Assembly (NCBI GenBank): GCA_905221605.1
Contig: CAJNDS010000078.1
Coordinates: 126,001-190,000, forward strand
Length of the DNA stretch: 64,000 bases
Direction: 5' to 3'
Source: Symbiodinium natans
Lineage: Eukaryota > Sar > Dinophyceae > Suessiales > Symbiodiniaceae
In this document: positions 56,100-64,000 of the stretch, piece after piece
Position numbering within the stretch: position 1 is the stretch's first letter
Layout of the letters: every line of letters begins with the position of its first letter
The notes under the pieces: model-generated
Databases searched by the model: none
What the model saw: only the letters and a program-made list of their open reading frames with translations
What the model was told of the DNA's origin: nothing
Made by a program: the position numbers and the translations under genes

Positions 56100-57780
56100 C
56101 GACCTTGAAAGATTTTTTTCCAGTTCACAATGCATTGCACGATCATTGCGCGGACGGCCCTCTCGACTCGGCACGCCCTTGTCCCAAAAACCTACTCGTA
56201 GGGCCTTAGATGGCCTTAGGGTTTTTGACAAGAGCGGGGCTTGCCCTTCAGAGAATGGAAGGTACTTCACAGCCCGTCTTTAGTGAGAACGATGGTCGTT
56301 TAGTACCGAGATTGTTTTACACACCCAGACCTAGCAACACACCTTGTGTGTTCCGCAACGTTTTAGTTTCCAGAACTTCCCGACTCGGCTCAAGTATCTC
56401 AATATATCTAAAGGGCTCCTCTGCAGCCCTAAACAATCAATCGTCGGACCTCGGCACAAGTAGCCTCCGCAGTGGGCCAGTGACAGCATAGCATCGTCCT
56501 GGAAAATGACAATGGGAGTCAACATGGATGTACTGCGCCCCGATTCACTCACCCATCTTTTACGCACTTTCAAAATACTTGTTGCAGCAGAACTTGCCCG
56601 TGTTTTTTCGCCATGCGCGCACACAAATGTGATCTCTGGAGGTGCTGCAACATGCCTGGCCTGGCACTTACACATAACAATGGTGCAGAGGTCACCGCGA
56701 AGGTGCAAGGTGCCGCATGGTACTTTTTCATCTGGCCTCAGAAATTTCCATCCGCGGAGGCATGGATACCGGATCTTGGTGCTGGTGGAAATCCCCTGCC
56801 GCATCCCCATCAGTCAGCTGACAGCGGCCGCACCTTGCCCCCCAAAAGCAGCTAATTAATCGCTTTCAGAAAATGCTCCAAAAAGTTTGGTTCCAGATAT
56901 TTCCAGATTGATTAAGATGTCTTCTGATGGCCGGCTGAGACGACATAAGTTCTGGTTTGACTCAAAAGCCTGCCGTGCAATCACCATCTGGCCTGTTGCT
57001 ATGACAGAGCTTCGTCTTGTATCGTCTTGTGCTTGGTGCTTGATGTGTTTGATGTGTTTAGAAAGCTGGCTGCAGCCACCTTGGAACTCGAAGATGCTTG
57101 CCGACACGAGGCTCAGAATCTCACCCTTCCCGCATCCCGCTTGCAGGCTTTGTGTGGGATTTGCGCATGGTGGCGTGAGCTTCTTTTCCCACGACGGTGT
57201 CGTGCGAGGCTGAGCTGCATGCAGCTACTGGCTAGCAAGGGCTGCCCAGCAGCAGCTAGGGAGCGGTGGCTTTCGAGCTACACATTCTCGCTGCATAGAC
57301 AGGTGCTGTTCTCATTCCTGGTATCTTCCACTCCGGTCATTCGCGTTCGACATTGTCGCGCCCCCAGGAATGCAATTTCAAAGAAGACTTGCCATCAGAT
57401 GCAGCATCCAACTCGAGCTCAGGTAATTCGCAGCTCTCACAGGACCATCTGATTTTCACAGGCTTAGGGAACAAGTGCAAGCCGAATGCCTACGTTCAAC
57501 AACAGATCACGGAATTTGCAACATGCATCGGCTGTTAAACCTCACGAAAGATCTAAGCTACAGATGCAGCTTCAGTGGGGCGAGGAAAACTTGAGAATGA
57601 GATGAACCACAACGCTTCGCGACCCGCCTCAGCCCGGGCTGGTGGCCATGGCAGTGGCGAGGGTCGCCACTTCCAGGAAAGATCTTTGGAGGGGAGAGGG
57701 GGGAAGTAGCTGTCGCCAAATGGAATAGATTGGGGCGGGGTAGGAAGGTACAGGCAGCCAGGCAGGGGTGGTGCTGATGC
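56100..57780. other. No gene recognised
   Basis: Frames at 56331-56810 (minus) and 57027-57452 (plus) have no motif. Confidence 0.35.
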
Positions 57781-57784
57781 ATCC

Positions 57785-57945
57785 GCGCCGTCCGCTCCCG
57801 GATGCCTGTACCGATTCAAAAGCAGAAAAACAGTTACAAAAAATGAAAAATATGAATTAAACAAAGACTTTGTGTTGGCAAACGATTAGAGGCAGGGTAC
57901 CAGCTGCTCCCATACACCTATGGCCCGAGGCCTCGAGGCCTCGGC
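57785..57945 (+). repeat. Dispersed repeat, copy 2
   Basis: Shares its first block (GCGCCGTCCGCTCCCG) and last block (AGGCCTCGGCGGAT) with 7396-7545. Confidence 0.5.
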
Positions 57946-58840
57946 GGATGTTGGAGCTGTCGTCGAGGGTCGAGACTGCGCATGAACATAACATGTTGGG
58001 GTGGGGGTGGGGGTGTCAATGACAGGAGACGAAGATGCCGGACTCTAGGCCGGCACCCCCCTAGAACATCTTTGAAGGCAATGCCTGCAGAATCTTGGAG
58101 ACACTTACGGATCGGCTTCGATCGTCAGTTTAATGCTCCTCCACGATCATGGCCTGGTGGTCGTGATAGAGACGGAGAGCATCCCGAAGGCTGCAGCCTT
58201 GGACTCTGGAAATTACGGAATCTCTGCCCAATCTCTTCTCGAAGGGTGTGCTTCACGTGTGCTTCCAGGTGGCAGCTGCGCAGCTGCATGAGGATTGGGA
58301 GGAGTTTCGGATCTCGGAAAGCTTGAAAAGACAGCCTCTTCAAGTTGCTAGTATTGGTACTTGTAGGTCGCAGCGCGCTCTCCAGGACCATCCCCTTGAA
58401 GCTTTGCGATTTTCTGCACGCTGCTGAGCATGGGCCATGTTGCAAAATGTTCAGCAAAATGTTACATGTCCAAGATTGTCCGAGTATGCCCCGTCTGCAC
58501 ATGCGTCGGAGGTGAGGATGCAGAATGGTTGGCAAACATTGGCTTGCCCTTGTTCCTGCAAGATTGCTTGCTCAAGCAGGGCGTGCAAATGAGATGGCAG
58601 ATGCAGACGCGGTGCTTCCCCGCAAAAAGTCCGAAATCGAGCTCATGCGGCAGATTGACCAGGTCACATCCAGGCCCTTCTTCTGCACCTGATGCATTCG
58701 GACAACAGTGCCGGCACAAATAGAGCACCTGATGATTTCGGAATGAAGTGACATCTTGTATGAATGCGCATGTGGGAAAGAAGCGGCCAACACGGCTAGA
58801 ATTCTGGAAGTAGCCGACTCTACAGCATCGGCGTGAATTT
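57946..58840. other. No gene recognised
   Basis: Unique sequence up to the left edge of the macrosatellite. Short frames only. Confidence 0.35.
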
Positions 58841-58870
58841 CCATTGCGCGCGGAAACGGGGACTGCGCAC

Positions 58871-59690
58871 CGATAAACCCGCTAAACCCGCTAAACCCGC
58901 TAAACCCGCTAAACCCGCTAAACCCGCTAATCCCGTAGCGCACCGATAAACCCGCTAAACCCGCTAAACCCGTGGCGCACCGCTAAACCCGCTAAACCCG
59001 CTAAACCCGTGGCGCACCGATAAACCCGATAAACCCGCTAAACCCGCTAAACCCGCTATACCCGCTAAACCCGCTAAACCCGTGGCGCACCGCTAAACCC
59101 GCTAAACCCTCTAAGCCGTGGCGCACCGCTAAACCCGCTAAACCCGCTAAACCCGCTAAACCCGTGGCGCACCGCTAAACCTGCTAAACCCGCTAAACCC
59201 GTGGCGCACCGCTAAACCCGCTAAACCCGCTAAACCCGTGGTGCACCGATAAACCCGCTAAACCCGTGGCGCACCGCTAAACCCGCTAAACCCTCTGAAC
59301 CCGTGGCGCACCGATAAACCCGCTAAACCCGCTAAACCCGTGGCGCACCGCTAAACCCGCTAAACCCGCTAAACCCGTGGCGCACCGATAAACCCGCTAT
59401 ACCCGCTAAACCCGCACGTGGCGCGCCGATAAACCCGCTAAACCCGCTAAACCTCTGGGCACCGATAAACTAACCTGATAAACCCGATAAACCCGTGGCG
59501 CACCGATCAACCCGCTAAACCCGACAAACCCGTGGCGCACCGATAAACCCGCTAAACCCGACAAACCCTTGGCGCACCGATAAACCCGCTAAACCCGATG
59601 AACCCGTGGCGCACCGATATACCCGCTAAGCCCGACAGACTAAATAGATTCGCTTAACCCGATAAACCCGTGGCGCACTGCTGAACCCGC
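58871..59690. repeat. 9-bp telomere-like array TTTAGCGGG, copy 1
   Basis: CCCGCTAAA units, two to six at a time, are punctuated by a 19-bp CCCGTGGCGCACCGATAAA variant. Compared with the plant-type telomere CCCTAAA, the unit has GC inserted after CCC. Confidence 0.9.
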
Positions 59691-59984
59691 GCCAAGAAAC
59701 CTGCTGTGCACCGACCGATAAACCCGATCCTCAACTACGTCCCTTGCTGACGGTCGCTGCCGCTGCTGACGCTCTTCGCGCTGCGTGTTGCCCAGCCAAC
59801 GCCTAAGGATGACAAGAAGCCACAGCCTCCTACGAATTCTCGAAGGTTCACATACCCAAGCCACCGCCCTAAAAGAAAATAGGCCCGGGCCTATTTCCGG
59901 AAACCCGGAAATGTAGGTTCGGACCCATTTTCTCGGGGGGGTCCCCCCTGCACCACACCTCTCCCAGCCCCGAACAGGGGGGAA

Positions 59985-60760
59985 TTATGCACTTGTTTTG
60001 CTTGTTGGTGCGTCGTCGCTTACTAGCTGCGTTTGTTTTGCTTCTTGGTGCGTCTTCGCTTGCTATCTGCGGTTGTTTGGCTTATGGGTGCGTCTGCGAT
60101 TACTACCTGCGGTTGTTTTGCTTCTTGGTGCGTCTTCGCTTGCTATCTGCGGTTGTTTGGCTTATGGGTGCGTCTGCGATTACTACGTGCGGTTGTTTTG
60201 CTGATTGGTGCGTCTTCGCTTACTACGTGCGCTTGTTTTGCTTATTGGTGCGTCTTTGCTTACTCCGTGCGGTTGATTTGCTTATTGCTGCATGGGTCTT
60301 CGCTTACTACGTGAGGTTGTTTTACTTATCGGTGCGTCTGCGCTCTACATGCGCTTGTTTTGCTTATATTGGTGCCTCTTCGCTTACTATGTGCATTTGC
60401 TTTGCTTCTTGCTGCGTCTTCACTCTATGTGCGCTTGTTTTGCTTATTGGTGCGTCTTCGCTTACTACGTGCGCTTGTTTGGCTGATTGGTGCGTCTTCG
60501 CTTACTCCGTGCGGTTGATTTGCTTATTGTTGCATGGGTCTTCGCTTACTACGTGAGGTTGTTTTACTTATCGGTGCGTCTGCGCTCTATATGCGCTTGT
60601 TTTGCCTATATTGGTGCCTCTTCGCTTACTATGTGCATTTGCTCTGCTTCTGCTGCGTCTTCACTCTATGTGCGCTTGTTTTGCTTATTGGTGCGTCTTC
60701 GCTTACTATCTGCGGTTGTTCTGCTTGTTGGTGCGTCTTCGACAGTACATCATTCGTTGC
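59985..60760 (+). repeat. 40-bp tandem array, copy 1
   Basis: About 19 units built on GGTGCGTCTTCGCTTACTAC plus (G/T)TGCG(C/G)TTGTTTTGCTTATT. Because 40 is not a multiple of three, the frames rotate, yet few stops occur. The resulting Leu/Cys/Ala-rich frames (59987-60556 and others) are not considered genes. Inverted relatives lie at 11368-12350. Confidence 0.93.
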
Positions 60761-61084
60761 GTTTCAACACTTCATACATGCCGCTGTCGAAGAGTACTGA
60801 TCTCACAGTCGCGCCCCAGTCAGCAAAACAATCTGAGAATGGATGCATCTGTTTCCTTGCGACACTTGCCGGGAGTCACCCTTACCATTGGCGCCCTGGA
60901 TGAAAAACAAGCACTCAAGTTCGAATAGAGTGTTGGCAGCTGCTGCCCGGTGTTTCTGGGAGGAAGAATGGCCGTCAGCGCCCTCATAAGCAAAACAACT
61001 GTCAGCGCTCCCCAATAATTAGGCGCAGATGAAAACCTCCCGAACCCTGAACACACTTTGCGCATGTCGTCAAGCCCTAAACCT

Positions 61085-61185
61085 ATATAAACCCTGAACC
61101 CTATAATCCCCACACCTCAAATGCTAAGGAGCAAAGCAATTCTTTGCCCTCAGACGTCAGATGCTCTGCTTCTGAGCTAATCTCC
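61085..61185 (-). ncRNA. tRNA-like promoter head, possible SINE
   Basis: The minus strand reads TTAGCTCAGAAGCAGAGCAT (61180-61161), a good D-arm/A-box with GCTC paired to GAGC. GGGTTCAGGG (about 61098) lies where a degenerate B-box could be. No full cloverleaf can be drawn, so this is at most a tRNA-derived element. Confidence 0.25.
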
Positions 61186-61557
61186 TCCCAAACCGAAAAT
61201 GTTCACGTTGTACCGAAGTGCTTCATGCCGGTCTGTGGAAGACTGCAGCGACGACAGCCAGGTGGCGTCAGCCATGCCAACTGAGTGGAGACCCCCCCCG
61301 CCCCCCCCGAAAAAGAAAAAAACTAGCCGATGCCCACCCTTCACAGGTGGTCTTCCTTGTCCCTGATGCTCCATGTAGTTACCGAAAACCCACGCGTCCT
61401 CAGACCCGATAAGCCCGCCGCCGAGAAACCGAACACCCAAGCCCGATATCCCCCAAACCCAACAATTTAAGCATGCTGCGAATTGACGACCCCATGTCGG
61501 TTTAACCCGACAAGTGTCTTGCCGTGAATATATGTAATCATCTGAGCCTTATATAAT

Positions 61558-62060
61558 CAGCGCATTCGGCGCAAATCGGCGCATTCAGCGCAAGTCGGCG
61601 CATTCAGCGCAAGTCGGCGCAATGCAGCGCAATTCGGCGCAATGCAGCGCAATTCGGCGCAATGCAGCGCAATTCGGCGCAATGCAGCGCAATCCGGCGC
61701 AATGCAGCGCAGTGAGCGCAATGCAGCGCAATTCGGCGCAATGCAGCGCAGTGCAGCGCATCCGGCGTGATTCAGCGCAATTCGGCGCAATGCAGCGCAG
61801 TGCAGCGCATCCGGCGTAATTCGGCGCAATTCGGCGCATTCAGCGCAATTCGGCGCAATGCAGCGCAGTGCAGCGCCGTAATTCGGCGCAAGTCGGCGCA
61901 TTCAGCGCAATTCGGCGCAATGCAGCGCGGTGCAGCACATCCGGCGTAATTCGGCGCAATTCGGCGCATTCAGCGCAATTCGGCGCAATGCAGCGCGGTG
62001 CAGCACATCCGGCGTATTTCAGCGCAATGCGGCGCAAAGCGGCGCAATTCGGCGCAGAGG
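61558..62060. repeat. 10-bp array (G/A)GCGCAAT(T/G)C
   Basis: About 50 ten-base units alternate as AATTCGGCGC and AATGCAGCGC, with some 9- and 11-base variants. All frames stay open and give Ala/Leu/Cys/Ile or Asn/Ser/Ala/Gln polymers. These are not genes. Confidence 0.93.
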
Positions 62061-62129
62061 ACTCGACCTCGAATCCAGTCCCGGAGCCCGCGCCCACTGC
62101 CATTGCGCGCGGAAACGGGGACTGCGCAC

Positions 62130-62820
62130 CGATAAACCCGCTAAACCCGCTAAACCCGCTAAACCCGCTAAACCCGCTAAACCCGCTAATCCCGTAGCGC
62201 ACCGATAAACCCGCTAAACCCGCTAAACCCGTGGCGCACCGCTAAACCCGCTAAACCCGCTAAACCCGCTAAACCCGCTAAACCCGCTAAACCCGTGGCG
62301 CACCGCTAAACCTGCTAAACCCGCTAAACCCGTGGCGCACCGCTAAACCCGCTAAACCCGCTAAACCCGTGGTGCACCGATAAACCCGCTAAACCCGTGG
62401 CGCACCGCTAAACCCGCTAAACCCGCTGAACCCGTGGCGCACCGATAAACCCGCTAAACCCGCTAAACCCGTGGCGCACCGCTAAACCCGCTAAACCCGC
62501 TAAACCCGTGGCGCACCGATAAACCCGCTATACCCGCTAAACCCGCACGTGGCGCGCCGATAAACCCGCTAAACCCGCTAAACCTCTGGGCACCGATAAA
62601 CTAACCTGATAAACCCGATAAACCCGTGGCGCACCGATCAACCCGCTAAACCCGACAAACCCGTGGCGCACCGATAAACCCGCTAAACCCGACAAACCCT
62701 TGGCGCACCGATAAACCCGCTAAACCCGATGAACCCGTGGCGCACCGATATACCCGCTAAGCCCGACAGACTAAATAGATTCGCTTAACCCGATAAACCC
62801 GTGGCGCACTGCTGAACCCG
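62130..62820. repeat. 9-bp telomere-like array TTTAGCGGG, copy 2
   Basis: Same structure as 58871-59690, with fewer units near the left end. Confidence 0.9.
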
Positions 62821-63115
62821 CGCCAAGAAACCTGCTGTGCACCGACCGATAAACCCGATCCTCAACTACGTCCCTTGCTGACGGTCGCTGCCGCTGCTGA
62901 CGCTCTTCGCGCTGCGTGTTGCCCAGCCAACGCCTAAGGATGACAAGAAGCCACAGCCTCCTACGAATTCTCGAAGGTTCACATACCCAAGCCACCGCCC
63001 TAAAAGAAAATAGGCCCGGGCCTATTTCCGGAAACCCGGAAATGTAGGTTCGGACCCATTTTCTCGGGGGGGTCCCCCCTGCACCACACCTCTCCCAGCC
63101 CCGAACAGGGGGGAA

Positions 63116-63890
63116 TTATGCACTTGTTTTGCTTGTTGGTGCGTCGTCGCTTACTAGCTGCGTTTGTTTTGCTTCTTGGTGCGTCTTCGCTTGCTATCTG
63201 CGGTTGTTTGGCTTATGGGTGCGTCTGCGATTACTACCTGCGGTTGTTTTGCTTCTTGGTGCGTCTTCGCTTGCTATCTGCGGTTGTTTGGCTTATGGGT
63301 GCGTCTGCGATTACTACGTGCGGTTGTTTTGCTGATTGGTGCGTCTTCGCTTACTACGTGCGCTTGTTTTGCTTATTGGTGCGTCTTTGCTTACTCCGTG
63401 CGGTTGATTTGCTTATTGCTGCATGGGTCTTCGCTTACTACGTGAGGTTGTTTTACTTATCGGTGCGTCTGCGCTCTACATGCGCTTGTTTTGCTTATAT
63501 TGGTGCCTCTTCGCTTACTATGTGCATTTGCTTTGCTTCTTGCTGCGTCTTCACTCTATGTGCGCTTGTTTTGCTTATTGGTGCGTCTTCGCTTACTACG
63601 TGCGCTTGTTTGGCTTATTGGTGCGTCTTCGCTTACTCCGTGCGGTTGATTTGCTTATTGTTGCATGGGTCTTCGCTTACTACGTGAGGTTGTTTTACTT
63701 ATCGGTGCGTCTGCGCTCTATATGCGCTTGTTTTGCCTATATTGGTGCCTCTTCGCTTACTATGTGCATTTGCTCTGCTTCTGCTGCGTCTTCACTCTAT
63801 GTGCGCTTGTTTTGCTTATTGGTGCGTCTTCGCTTACTATCTGCGGTTGTTCTGCTTGTTGGTGCGTCTTCGACAGTACATCATTCGTTG
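63116..63890 (+). repeat. 40-bp tandem array, copy 2
   Basis: Near-identical to 59985-60760. Confidence 0.93.
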
Positions 63891-64000
63891 CGTTTCAACA
63901 CTTCATACATGCCGCTGTCGAAGAGTACTGATCTCACAGTCGCGCCCCAGTCAGCAAAACAATCTGAGAATGGATGCATCTGTTTCCTTGCGACACTTGC

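Larger units (their letters stand above)
58841..62099. repeat. Macrosatellite unit, copy 1 (about 3.26 kb)
   Basis: It starts at CCATTGCGCGCGGAAACGGG and ends where that sequence recurs at 62100. Inside, in order: a 9-bp array, a unique spacer with an inverted AT-rich motif (TAGGCCCGGGCCTA), a 40-bp array, a unique spacer and a 10-bp array. Confidence 0.9.
62100..64000. repeat. Macrosatellite unit, copy 2, cut by the window end
   Basis: Repeats copy 1 almost base for base (offset 3131 after the first array). The 9-bp array is shorter by 128 bases, and one substitution is visible in the 40-bp array (GCTGATTGG versus GCTTATTGG). Confidence 0.9.

Noticed and set aside
59987-60556. 189-codon Leu/Cys/Ala-rich frame, repeated at 63118-63687, resembling membrane segments
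   Set aside because: Arises from the 40-bp tandem unit read in rotating frames, so hydrophobicity reflects base composition.
61557-61969. Ala/Leu/Cys/Ile frames on the minus strand
   Set aside because: Translation of the 10-bp array.
58871-63890. CRISPR-like spacing of repeats
   Set aside because: Units are directly adjacent with no unique spacers, and the genome is eukaryotic.

Overview
The window reads as nuclear DNA of a dinoflagellate, most likely a symbiotic Symbiodiniaceae. The reasons are a Ty1/copia polyprotein of the dinoflagellate type, a spliced-leader-like tract, intron-split exons with few long reading frames, decayed tyrosine recombinase and retroelement pieces, and an abundance of micro-, mini- and macrosatellites. 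No rRNA, complete tRNA, bacterial operon or CRISPR array was found.

Layout. 1-6440: 3' part of a copia-like LTR retrotransposon, with a 1807-residue Pol frame carrying CCCH finger, protease, 2OG-Fe(II) oxygenase-like, integrase, C5-methyltransferase-like, reverse transcriptase and RNase H regions, then a polypurine tract and a putative LTR containing a DinoSL-like sequence. 6536-7545: inverted minisatellite blocks and short dispersed repeats. 8257-10710: exons of a Ser/Thr-type protein kinase (glycine loop, AIK, HRD, DFG visible). 10774-12350: hairpin, AT-rich degenerate repeats and a 40-bp repeat family. 13380-13800 (minus): broken tyrosine recombinase. 15212-30400: sparse, with one convincing but unrecognised 349-residue frame and several weak exon candidates. 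30470-33090: very large (CA/CG)n arrays around a duplicated 320-bp segment.

33110-35420 (minus): an AT-richer island holding a decayed protein-primed family B DNA polymerase of the Polinton/virophage/linear-plasmid type. At least ten family motifs occur in the right order but are spread over several frames with stops, one suspected internal deletion and an intron-like T-rich insertion. This is the least expected content of the window. 36300-58840: mostly noncoding, with microsatellites (including 640 bp of TAG repeats) and a few hypothetical frames. 58841-64000: two tandem copies of a macrosatellite of about 3.26 kb, built of a 9-bp telomere-like array, a 40-bp array, unique spacers and a 10-bp array.

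The best-supported proteins all concern mobile or viral DNA, apart from the kinase and hypothetical frames. The copia polyprotein is notable for holding both a possible base-methylating and a possible base-oxidising module. Most gene models here are partial because introns hide the joins. Exon limits are inferred from GT..AG signals and family motifs only.
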